DNA of 10,472 nt from Coemansia sp. RSA 922 (taxonomy: Eukaryota > Kickxellomycota > Kickxellomycetes > Kickxellales > Kickxellaceae). Every line of letters begins with the position of its first letter. Positions within the stretch are counted from its first letter, which is position 1. A program made the position numbers and the translations under genes. Under the pieces are notes generated by a model. It did no database searches and was not told the origin of the DNA. It worked only from the letters and a program-made list of their open reading frames with translations. The stretch covers positions 1 to 10,472 of the forward strand of contig JANBQS010000915.1 of the NCBI GenBank assembly GCA_027577415.1. Direction: 5' to 3'. This document shows, in pieces, positions 1-6,676 of this stretch.

Positions 1-735
1 GTGGTGTCGTTGATAGAGATCGCCAAAGTTGTTCTTCGCCTTAACTTGCTCCAGCTCAGCGGCCAGCGCATGGTGACTGGAAGCGTAGTCCCCGAGCGTT
101 TGGTTGACCCTGCTGGATTGGGCACGGCAAAGAAGCCTACTGCCGAGGCTGACATGTTGTCAGTAACGACGACTAGCAGCGGGAGTATGCCTTGGAAAGG
201 CGAGCGCAGTGGACTCAAATTCAAGTCCGTGCGAGACATCCTAGCCAAAACCGAGGGCAACGCTACTCTAAGCGGGTATGTTACGAGTGAAGCCCGAGAA
301 GCAGAGCGCGTGGCACCAGCACAGTCGCTTGTCCGCCGTTACAACCCGCTCGGTCTGGCCGGAGAGCTGCTGTTTATTTTGCGCCCGCTAATATACGTTA
401 TTGGCATCCGCAAGATGGGTAAGAGCGACTGGCGGCCATGGGCGCTTTCATTGCTTGTCGAGCTTGCTAGCAGACAGATGATCCGTACAGACTTGCATGC
501 AGGCAAGAGCTCTGCCACCGAGCGCACAGTCGAGCGTGACGAGCTGTCGCGCAGAAAGTGGCTCTTCTTGTACTACCTGCTGCGATCACCGTTCTTCGAC
601 CGCTTCACAGAGTCGCGCCTGACTCGCGTCGCAGAGTGGTGTAATAACAAACCACTGCTGAGCTTGCTTGGCTCGCTGATTCAGGACTACCAGCCACTGT
701 GGCAAAACTATTACTTTTATACTGCTGCCTCGTAA
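1..735 (+). CDS. PEX16: Peroxin Pex16, C-terminal part (5' end outside window)
   Basis: Pex16 is a peroxisomal membrane protein that helps bring membrane proteins to forming peroxisomes together with Pex3 and Pex19. The frame is open from the first base, so the gene begins to the left; the GTG at position 1 is not a start. About 244 residues are visible. Recognisable family blocks, in order: a hydrophobic helix near residues 3-20 (SLIEIAKVVLRL, matching the 'LIQLAKAVLR' helix of animal Pex16), a variable hydrophilic linker (about 25-105), the 'ELLFILRPLIYVIGIRKMG' segment at 122-140, 'SDWRPWALSLLVELAS' at 142-157, the signature 'LFLYYLLRSPFFDRFTESR' at 188-206, and the terminal 'DYQPLWQNYYFYT' at 229-241. 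The stop is TAA at 733-735. No intron is needed in the visible part. It converges on LIP2, with 116 bp between the two stops. Family identity is secure by motif order, although no database search was possible. Confidence 0.93.
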   Translation: MVSLIEIAKVVLRLNLLQLSGQRMVTGSVVPERLVDPAGLGTAKKPTAEADMLSVTTTSSGSMPWKGERSGLKFKSVRDILAKTEGNATLSGYVTSEAREAERVAPAQSLVRRYNPLGLAGELLFILRPLIYVIGIRKMGKSDWRPWALSLLVELASRQMIRTDLHAGKSSATERTVERDELSRRKWLFLYYLLRSPFFDRFTESRLTRVAEWCNNKPLLSLLGSLIQDYQPLWQNYYFYTAAS

Positions 736-851
736 ATGTGGATCTGTGTCAGCCCGACTATTTGCTACTTTATCTGTCTTTTATATGGTGTATTTGTTTG
801 CGACAATACATATGCGCTTTAATGTTGTAGCTGGGAGCAAGTATTTTTGGG
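736..851. other. Convergent 3' spacer between PEX16 and LIP2
   Basis: This 116-bp gap must hold both 3' ends. It is AT-rich, but I see no exact AATAAA on either strand, so the polyadenylation sites cannot be placed by eye. Overlapping 3' UTRs are likely given the size. A short open frame here (746-937, +) runs into LIP2 and is not supported. Confidence 0.5.
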
Positions 852-1700
852 CTATTCTAAAAGTTGCCTTATCGTTGCGTATGTCTCTGGCGAAACTTCT
901 TCAAGTGGCAATACGTCGCAGCCAAATACAGCTTTAAAGCTATCGATAACCGTGGGCAGGACCGCACCAATACTTGTGTCAACCTCAGACCTGCCTTGCT
1001 TGGCAAGCACACTAGCCAGAGATGTAGCCGATCTTCCTTCTAGTCCACAGGGCACAATCTCATCGAACCACTTCATATCTGTCGTGCAGTTGAGCGCAAA
1101 TCCATGCGAGGTCACATATTTTTGCACATGAGTACCCAGTGCAGCGACCTTTTGTGTGTGCGATACCCAGACGCCCGGAAACCCATCCACTACATCAGCA
1201 TCAATGCCCAGCCTGGCGCATGCCTCAACGATAGTATGCTCTAATCCCTTCACATAACATTTGGTGCCCAAGTGATGGTCTTTCAGATACAAGTTCGGAT
1301 AAGCTACAAGCTGACCTGGCCCGTGGAATGTGATCTCGCCTCCGCGGTTCGTCTCGACATAGTCGCAGCCTAGTTTCCGCAGTCGTGTAATCTCGTCAAC
1401 TGAGAGTACGCCGTGGTTGCGTCGGCCATTCGTGTATACTGGGCTGTGCTCGAGTAAGATTAGGCTGTCTGCCAAGGTGCGAGTTCCACGTGGAATGCGC
1501 GAGTTATGTGGTCCGGCGTATATCTCATCGATTCGCTTGCGACACAATTGTTTTTGCATGTCTAGCGCCTTGGCGTAGGAAACATTGCCTAGGTAAATAT
1601 AGCCGATGGGCGGGAGACTGCTTAGTTGTGCGGTGGATCTGCCTAGTGTGCACTGACTGATCTTTGGCGAGATAAACTTGGCGAGCTTGGTCGAGCTCAT
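852..1700 (-). CDS. LIP2: Lipoyl(octanoyl) transferase, mitochondrial (LipB/Lip2 family)
   Basis: This enzyme moves the octanoyl group from acyl carrier protein to lysines of lipoyl domains, such as glycine cleavage H protein and the 2-oxoacid dehydrogenase E2 subunits; it is the first step of lipoate-cofactor assembly in mitochondria. The frame is open upstream to a GTG at 1758-1760, but the first ATG is at 1698-1700 with A at -3, giving 282 residues. Residues 1-28 are rich in Ser, Thr, Lys and Arg with no acidic residue, as expected for a mitochondrial presequence. Family motifs (numbered from this Met): RGGEITFHGPGQLVAYP at 119-135, with the conserved His in HGPGQ; KVAALG at 184-189, with the catalytic Lys; TSHGFALN near 197-204; and IVPCGLEGRSATSL at 215-228, with the acyl-accepting Cys in PCG. 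All catalytic residues are present, the length is normal, and the single exon ends with TAG at 852-854. Confidence 0.95.
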   Translation of the reverse strand: MSSTKLAKFISPKISQCTLGRSTAQLSSLPPIGYIYLGNVSYAKALDMQKQLCRKRIDEIYAGPHNSRIPRGTRTLADSLILLEHSPVYTNGRRNHGVLSVDEITRLRKLGCDYVETNRGGEITFHGPGQLVAYPNLYLKDHHLGTKCYVKGLEHTIVEACARLGIDADVVDGFPGVWVSHTQKVAALGTHVQKYVTSHGFALNCTTDMKWFDEIVPCGLEGRSATSLASVLAKQGRSEVDTSIGAVLPTVIDSFKAVFGCDVLPLEEVSPETYATIRQLLE

Positions 1701-1999
1701 ATTCAATAATAAAAAATAACAAAAAAGTGATGGTAAGGGTGACTGGAGTTTAGGCGGCACTTTGTCTCAATGCCAAATGTCTATAGATCTCACACAACTA
1801 ATGGGAAACTCTTTGACGGAGACGGAGCCACCAGCGGCAATATCGGGGCAACAGGGACTAAATTGCCCGCCAGCAGCAATAAAAAAGAATCCGCCGTCGT
1901 CCGGTCGTAATAGGCTGTATGAAAGAAATAGTATTTGTGTTAGAGACGTCTGAAGTAAATAGCATACGTCTTGGACCGGAATTAAAGAGACCATGTCTT
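1701..1999. promoter_or_regulatory. LIP2 upstream region and ARPC2 3' end
   Basis: This is a 299-bp gap between two genes on the minus strand, so it should hold the ARPC2 3' UTR and the LIP2 promoter. Just upstream of the LIP2 ATG, on the minus strand, lies a T-rich stretch (1701-1726). An imperfect duplication of a CCAGCxGCAATA word occurs near 1831 and 1870. Short open frames on both strands here overlap one another, resemble nothing known, and are treated as chance. Confidence 0.4.
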
Positions 2000-2962
2000 C
2001 TACCACTCGCCTTCGACTTGCTGTGGCGAGGTGGCCGATGACTGGCGGAACTGCGGACGGAAGTAGCGACCGGTAGCAGTCCTCTTTTCTGAGGCGGCCG
2101 TAGTTCTGTCGGGCTTTGCGCGGTTAATGACCTTGAGGAACTCCTTGACGCGAGTACGCATCCGCGAGTGCATATAGGCCTTTGCGCACTTGATATGGTA
2201 GTGCAGGTAGTCGCGGAACAGCTGGATCTGTGAGATAGTCTGCTCACGGACTTCGGCATCAGCGAAATGGCGCGGGAACAAAACAAAAGACACGTAGCCA
2301 ACGCTCTCGTCTTGTCTCAACTCGGGCAAATGGCGGATTTCCAGCGGTGCCTCACGACTCGAATAGAACACCTGGGGTGCGTTTTGGATCGCTGCTTGGC
2401 GTCTGGCATCGACAAACTCTTGCAAGAACACCTTGCCCAGCACTCGGTCTACTTCTTCCTGGAACAGTGTGCTGAAAATAACTGTGACGCGATCCTGCTG
2501 CGCTTGCACATATATCGCTTCGTTCTCGCGGTAGTGTGTAGCCATCAGCGGACCAGCTCCTTCCTGCTGCGACTCCCAGTACTCGAATGCGCGTATAAAG
2601 GGACTAGCCAAAACATTGCGCTTTAGCATAGAAACATGCTTGGCCAGACCGGCCTTGTCCTCTGGGAGCTGCTCCAAATTGAACTGCAGCGTAATCTGGT
2701 ACTGCGAATTAGTTACGGGCACAAGGTAGGCGCCGTACTCGCGCTGCAAAATCGACTCGGCACCGTAGGCACAAACCTCGTTAAAGTACTTCATTTCTAC
2801 TGAGAGATTGAGCAATGTACGTTGCTCGGCCGAGGTCTGCACATGGTAAATGACGTTGTCAAAGTCGACAAGTGTAATGTCGACAACCTCGGGCTTCTCG
2901 CTGTTGAAGCGAGTTAGTAGCGTGTCCTCGAGAACGTAGCTGTTGGGCTCTAGTAGAATCAT
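2000..2962 (-). CDS. ARPC2: Arp2/3 complex subunit 2 (p34-Arc / Arc35)
   Basis: ARPC2 pairs with ARPC4 to form the structural core of the seven-subunit Arp2/3 complex, which contacts the mother actin filament and nucleates branches; in fungi it supports actin patches and endocytosis. The protein has 320 residues, close to the family size (about 300 in animals, somewhat longer in yeast). It starts with the family N-terminus MILLEPNSYVLEDTL. Conserved blocks follow: DFDNVIYH at 33-40, 'GAYLVPV' at 77-83, 'LKRNVLASPF' at 113-122, DRVTVIFSTLFQEE at 157-170, GKVFLQEF at 176-183, APQVFYSSREAPLEI at 195-209, GYVSFVLFPRH at 222-232, and the long C-terminal helix 'FRDYLHYHIKCAKAYMHSRM' at 249-268, continuing to about 283. 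The last 35 or so residues are a polar, less conserved tail ending in EGEW. It is one exon, with ATG at 2960-2962 and TAG at 2000-2002. A T-rich tract on the coding strand precedes the start. Confidence 0.96.
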   Translation of the reverse strand: MILLEPNSYVLEDTLLTRFNSEKPEVVDITLVDFDNVIYHVQTSAEQRTLLNLSVEMKYFNEVCAYGAESILQREYGAYLVPVTNSQYQITLQFNLEQLPEDKAGLAKHVSMLKRNVLASPFIRAFEYWESQQEGAGPLMATHYRENEAIYVQAQQDRVTVIFSTLFQEEVDRVLGKVFLQEFVDARRQAAIQNAPQVFYSSREAPLEIRHLPELRQDESVGYVSFVLFPRHFADAEVREQTISQIQLFRDYLHYHIKCAKAYMHSRMRTRVKEFLKVINRAKPDRTTAASEKRTATGRYFRPQFRQSSATSPQQVEGEW

Positions 2963-3193
2963 TTTTTTTCTTGCAATTGAAAGTAAAGAAGAGACAAGAT
3001 GAGTAAGCCTAGTATTCTTTGTCTCTGCATGGGATTAGGTGTTGCGGAGAAGGGAATCAGGAACCTAATCAAGCATGCTTGGAACTGAGATCAGTAAAGT
3101 GGCTACTGAACAAGTCGATATATGTAGATGTTGGAAGAAGAGAAAAAAAAAAATGCAAAATAGAGCTAAAATATACAATATGTGAGAGCCGCC
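2963..3193. promoter_or_regulatory. ARPC2 upstream region / 3' UTR of the homeodomain gene
   Basis: This is a 231-bp gap between two minus-strand genes. On the minus strand it contains an 11-T run (3143-3153 read as A on the plus strand), followed by a pyrimidine-rich stretch, then a polypyrimidine segment just before the ARPC2 ATG. It could be the ARPC2 promoter. The T-rich part could also be the tract of a 3'-terminal intron of the upstream gene (see findings). A plus-strand open frame at 3019-3210 resembles nothing and lies antisense to this arrangement. Confidence 0.4.
3143..3153 (+). repeat. Homopolymer A11 (T11 on minus strand)
   Basis: A run of eleven A residues lies on the plus strand in the gap between TALE-A and ARPC2. 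On the transcribed minus strand it is a T run followed by TCTCTTCTTCC, so it may act as a polypyrimidine tract or as a nucleosome-depleting promoter element. It is too short to say more. Confidence 0.6.
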
Positions 3194-5011
3194 TTACCCG
3201 TGAAGATTGATGCCCGAACGCTCGCATACGACGATAAAGCGGCTGTTCATCGCGTACCGCTGCACGCCGTTCTCAACGGTAACGGTAAAATATCTGCGAC
3301 GAGCATTGGCAAACCACGTCTTGAATCGCTCGCGGCTCATGTTGCCAATGGCACGTAGGCGGTCGCGCTCGCTGCCCCTGGGCTTTGGGTCATGTATGTT
3401 TTGATACAGCCAGCGGAAGAAGACCTCACGCTGCATGGCCGTAAGCGGGGTGCGACCACTAGACGTCCTAATGCCTTGCTCAGTTTTGACGACAACATCA
3501 GTGCGCTCGTCATCGCTATGAGCCTCGTCGGACGAATGCGACTCGATGCTCGCCGACACACTGCCAGCTGCTGCCGTCGAGGGACTGCCTAGCATCGATC
3601 TGGCCACTCTTGGGCGTGGCCTCGATTGCGGGCCACTCTTGCTGCGCAGCAAAGCAAGCCTTGAGCTGCTATTGCTTTTCGGATGCCGCCATTCACCCTC
3701 CGAGTAAGTATTGCCAGTTTCGGCGCTGCCGTAGACATTGCTCTGGTCGCCACTGTGCTGGTTGATGGCGGCAACGCCCATGCTTGGCGAATGGGCACCG
3801 CCAAAGCTCTGGTAGGCCGCACTGGGAAAGTACGGGTGCGCGCTAGTATGTGGTACTGCGCCTAAAGCCGAAAGCGCGGGCGACGGCGTGCGTGCGTGGA
3901 AGGGTTCACTGATGCTCAGCGATCTGCCTGGCCTCATACGTGCAAGGCGACTTGAATTGCGAACAACACCCTGGTTGGCAAATGCTGGCATGGCTTGCGA
4001 TTCGCCATAGCTGCTGCCCAGCGAAATATCGCTAAAGACGCTGGTAAACGACTGTGAAAGCGCATGAGCACCCGAATTTGACCCCACACTAGTTACTGGC
4101 GTGCCGATCACAAAGCTGCTGGTGTTATTAAATACGTTCCCATCTCCCAAAAAGCCATTGTTTTGCGAAAGCATTGGGATGTCATGCCGACCAATGTGCC
4201 CCCTCGAGTGCGCCGCCATTGCACTATTAGGCGCGTATGCAGCATGTGCCGCTGCACCACTGCTTCTTCTGCTACCGCTGTTGCTCATGTCTGCATAGCA
4301 AACTGGCGCAAACAATGGCTCGGCCGGCACCTGTGCTGGCCCTGTGATCGGCATCGCGTACTGAGAGGAGGTGCTGGCTGGCAGAAAGGCGCCCATGCCG
4401 TCGCTAAAAGAAGAGTGCGCGTGGTGCTGACTGTGTAAACGCGGAGTGGGCGCATGGGTTTGGTGGACAATATGGCGAAGAAAGTCGTTTCCAATCGTTC
4501 CCGTTCCGAGCTGTCCGACGCCCCCAATGCCGAGAAGCTCGGGAGATGCGACATTAATTTGCGGGGGAGTGCCTGATGCAGCCATAGAAATCTCATGCAG
4601 ATGCGCTCCCAGCTCGACAGGCGAGCAAGTGTACGGCTGCGCCGTTATGGCCGGGCTGAAGGGCTGGCTTGCTGGATAGGGAATGGCGCGAGGCAGAGTA
4701 CCACCTGATGAGGGGTACTGCTGATAGCAGATATACGGCGAGTCGGAGTTGTAGTCCTTGCCGCTGGCCGCGTAAAACTGTCCGCTGGCTGCACTCGCTA
4801 CACTCATCGAGGCTGTCATCGCCACAGTGCCGTCGATGCAGGGATTGTAAAAGTGGCTGTTGACAGCGGCGGGGTTGGCCGTCAGGTACACATCGGTACC
4901 CATCATAGGAGTAACGGGCATAGTGCTCTGAGTCGTCTCTCCACTAGTGTGCGCAAGGAGACTGTCAAGGAAATCTAGCTCAGGGTCCGTCCGGTCTGTG
5001 CTGTACGACAT
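3194..5011 (-). CDS. TALE-class homeodomain transcription factor (605 aa), 'TALE-A'
   Basis: This is a probable nuclear sequence-specific DNA-binding regulator. The homeodomain sits near the C-terminus (about residues 521-577): helix 1 'LTAMQREVFFRWLYQ', a TALE-length loop containing DPKPRGS, helix 2 'ERDRLRAIG', and recognition helix 'RERFKTWFANARRR'. Trp566, Phe567, Asn569 and Arg571 correspond to homeodomain positions 48, 49, 51 and 53. The spacing from WLY to WF is 29 residues, the same as in PBX/KNOX-type TALE proteins. Position 50 is Ala rather than the usual TALE Ile. Residues 1-520 are low complexity (Ser, Ala, Gly, Pro, Tyr, His). The start DPELDFLDSLL (9-19) resembles an acidic activation segment. 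Possible modification sites are RRSS 248-251, RSLS 363-366, RTPSP 374-378, RSKSGP 456-461 (fits the 14-3-3 mode-1 pattern) and VKTE 508-511 (fits the SUMO consensus). ATG is at 5009-5011. The TAA stop lies inside a splice-donor-like GGTAAGG, so a small extra 3' exon is possible. I cannot assign an ortholog. Confidence 0.88.
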   Translation of the reverse strand: MSYSTDRTDPELDFLDSLLAHTSGETTQSTMPVTPMMGTDVYLTANPAAVNSHFYNPCIDGTVAMTASMSVASAASGQFYAASGKDYNSDSPYICYQQYPSSGGTLPRAIPYPASQPFSPAITAQPYTCSPVELGAHLHEISMAASGTPPQINVASPELLGIGGVGQLGTGTIGNDFLRHIVHQTHAPTPRLHSQHHAHSSFSDGMGAFLPASTSSQYAMPITGPAQVPAEPLFAPVCYADMSNSGSRRSSGAAAHAAYAPNSAMAAHSRGHIGRHDIPMLSQNNGFLGDGNVFNNTSSFVIGTPVTSVGSNSGAHALSQSFTSVFSDISLGSSYGESQAMPAFANQGVVRNSSRLARMRPGRSLSISEPFHARTPSPALSALGAVPHTSAHPYFPSAAYQSFGGAHSPSMGVAAINQHSGDQSNVYGSAETGNTYSEGEWRHPKSNSSSRLALLRSKSGPQSRPRPRVARSMLGSPSTAAAGSVSASIESHSSDEAHSDDERTDVVVKTEQGIRTSSGRTPLTAMQREVFFRWLYQNIHDPKPRGSERDRLRAIGNMSRERFKTWFANARRRYFTVTVENGVQRYAMNSRFIVVCERSGINLHG

Positions 5012-5050
5012 TGAGTCCGAGCTGTGCTGGTGTATGCGACTAGAAAATGG

Positions 5051-5058
5051 GTATATAC
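5051..5058. promoter_or_regulatory. TATA-like GTATATAC upstream of TALE-A
   Basis: A palindromic GTATATAC lies 40-47 bp upstream of the TALE-A ATG. If used as a TATA box it would imply a very short 5' leader, so it may be one of several start sites or not functional. The identical 8-mer is found at 10427-10434 upstream of the last gene in the window. Confidence 0.3.
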
Positions 5059-5820
5059 AAGATATTAAACAGACAGCCTTGGCGGCGGAATAGCAACGCG
5101 CGCCAGTGGAGTTAGAGGTGCAAGACGTGGAGATCTTGAAGCAAGTAATACTAATAAGAATGACCGGAAGAACACGATCAAATAGCTGGAAGAACAGGAT
5201 GAAATCGGGGGTTTAGGAAACTCGCTGGACAGGCGGGAAGCTGTCGTTATTTATCTACAGCCAAGGCAAACCGTCGCTTGGCTGCCCTTTTGCCCGAGTT
5301 CTATTACGTACATATAGACCCTGGGTGTGGGAGGGGGTTGCGAACACAGGCAAAAAAAAAATGCGAAAATCAACGGTCGCGCGCAAGACAAGAAACTGAA
5401 CAGCGCAGGCATGTCTATCTTTGGAATGCCATTAAGCAAATTCCAGTGCAGATGTGACGATGGTAATTGTATTCCCGTATGTTTGCGGATATAGTTGGCG
5501 AGCGCGTGGAGGGGGGAATGCAAGTGACGCTCCCTGATGCACGCTGGAAAGGATAAACCGCACGATTGCCCTTCTTTTTTCATATATGCGAGCATCTCCA
5601 CAACCGGTTGACTGGTTGGCTTGCCTATTCCCACCTTTTTTGTGCATTTGCTTCTGGCCTGGCATACATGCGTGCTCAGACCTAAGTTGTTGGTACTTGG
5701 TTCTGCCGGTTTTCCTCTCATCTTTCCTCAACCTCAAGGCAAGCGACCTGTGGTGGCACTCTTCGCAGTGATGTCACACGCCTATGCAGCTTCAAGCTTG
5801 GCACCACATGGAAGGCCTTG

Positions 5821-5836
5821 TTTTTTTTTTTTTTTT
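5821..5836 (+). repeat. Homopolymer T16 followed by GCAG
   Basis: Sixteen T residues are directly followed by GCAG. On the plus strand this reads like a polypyrimidine tract with a 3' splice site, just upstream of the candidate small gene at 5876. On the minus strand it is a plain A run. Slippage in this run could also make the assembly length uncertain here. Confidence 0.6.
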
Positions 5837-5875
5837 GCAGCCACCATTATGCTAAAAGCGATGTGCTAATTATAG

Positions 5876-6108
5876 ATGCGGCAGGTACAGCCAGAAGTAT
5901 CGTCGACACCTAATCTCTACTTTGTTCGGCTGCATGAGCACCCGCGTGTGTTCCTGATGTACATGGCCGAGGCTCCACACTCGCCAAAAATAGCCTTCAA
6001 GCAGGGATGGCTGAATTACCAGGTAAACAGACCTCTTCCCCAGAGCCAAAAATAACTTAGAAACAACAACTAAAGCCGGTTGCTACGGTAGATTTGAGTA
6101 AAGTGTAA
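5876..6108 (+). CDS. Candidate small two-exon gene, unknown function (64 aa)
   Basis: This is a tentative call. An ATG at 5876-5878 opens a frame of 49 codons to 6022, ending exactly in phase 0 at CAG followed by GTAAAC. A 38-bp candidate intron (6023-6060) has AATAAC near its end and closes with TTAG; joining at 6061 continues the same frame for 15 codons to TAA at 6106-6108. Just before the ATG lies GCTAAT followed by TATAG, a good branch-point/acceptor pair, so the ATG may itself sit at the start of an internal exon. The product includes NLYFVRLHEHPRVFLMYMAE (13-32) and IAFKQGWLNYQ (39-49); it looks protein-like in composition but I do not recognise it. Without splicing the frame stops at 6053-6055 after 59 residues. 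Against it: the intron would be very short, GTAAACA recurs nearby as a plain motif, and the frame is short enough to be chance. Confidence 0.3.
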
Positions 6109-6574
6109 ACATGGTGGGCTAAAAATAGGCTGCCTATCGGGCTTGTATTTGGCTGTCAATCGGCATGCAAAGATCGTCATCCAGAAATAGATGAAAGTAT
6201 TAATGACAATCCTTAACTAGGCCGATACCTCAATAGCAGTGCGCAAGTAGAAATGCGCGTGGGCGTGTCCAAAGTAGACTGGTATTCTCTAGCATAAACT
6301 AGGTGAGATTATAATCGGAGCTAGAAATCGACATATTTTCCAAGTTAAAAATAGAAAGCATGCGGACATTTGTGCGGCTAGCCAGCTAGAAGTTGTCGTG
6401 ACGAAGTAAACACAAGGACAGGGTATTAGTAAGCACAGTGATTATGTACAATGTAAGTGCGAATAACAATGCGAGCACCAATATGCACGGCTAGAAACGC
6501 CTTGCAACTATGCGAACAAAGATCCTTTCAAGAACTGAGTTTAGAAAGCGCCAAGTGCGGACATGTAAAAATAG
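5984..6574 (+). promoter_or_regulatory. Cluster of AAAAATAG words (MADS-box-like)
   Basis: AAAAATAG occurs four times on the plus strand, at 5986-5993, 6121-6128, 6347-6354 and 6567-6574; I found no further copy on either strand by eye. Two copies extend to perfect MEF2/Rlm1-type sites (YTAWWWWTAR): CTAAAAATAG at 6119-6128 and TTAAAAATAG at 6345-6354. The first copy reads CCAAAAATAG (5984-5993) and a related CCAAAAATAA lies at 6046-6055, both CArG-like. They lie upstream of TALE-A and downstream of TALE-B. In a long TALE-B 3' UTR they would read CUAUUUUU. A role as MADS-factor sites is inference. Confidence 0.4.
6023..6412 (+). promoter_or_regulatory. Three GTAAACA words (forkhead-like)
   Basis: GTAAACA, the core of the forkhead recognition sequence, occurs on the plus strand at 6023-6029, 6105-6111 and 6406-6412, interleaved with the AAAAATAG copies. 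The first copy coincides with the donor of the candidate intron at 6023, so these two readings compete. Binding by a forkhead factor is inference from the motif only. Confidence 0.35.
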
Positions 6575-6676
6575 AATTTTTGGAACAAAGCGTAATAATA
6601 TTTAAGCCATAGCGAGATGCTAGAGCTATAATTCCGACTCTGTCGAATAAAGTACAGTTGGGTGGCGGAAATAGGA
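6109..6676. other. Intergenic DNA downstream of TALE-B
   Basis: These 568 bp follow the TALE-B stop (minus strand) and form the distal upstream region of TALE-A. There is no long open frame; stops are frequent in all frames. The region contains part of the AAAAATAG and GTAAACA clusters and a CTGTCAATC at 6153-6161 (GATTGACAG on the minus strand, close to a PBX-MEIS composite site). The TALE-B 3' UTR must lie in its right part; no clear polyadenylation signal could be fixed. Confidence 0.45.

Larger units (their letters stand above)
5012..5875. promoter_or_regulatory. Upstream region of TALE-A
   Basis: These 864 bp precede the minus-strand homeodomain gene TALE-A. The region holds a GTATATAC palindrome at 5051-5058, an A10 run near 5352-5361 and a T16 run at 5821-5836. 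A minus-strand open frame at 5251-5721 (156 codons, ATG with A at -3) is longer than usual for non-coding DNA. However, it runs through the homopolymers, resembles no known protein and is overlapped by other open frames, so I do not call it a gene. The right end leads into a possible plus-strand small gene at 5876. Confidence 0.45.

Noticed and set aside
1701..1760. N-terminal extension of LIP2 starting at 1760
   Set aside because: The extension begins at GTG, not ATG. The first ATG at 1698-1700 has good context and gives a presequence-like N-terminus.
1762..2626. Several frames on both strands between and across LIP2 and ARPC2 (such as 1858-2301 minus, 2267-2626 plus)
   Set aside because: Most are out-of-phase shadows of ARPC2, whose own frame has full-length family similarity; those in the gap resemble nothing known.
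4101..4863. Plus-strand and alternative minus-strand frames inside TALE-A
   Set aside because: They are shadow frames of the low-complexity region; only the 605-codon frame leads into an intact homeodomain.
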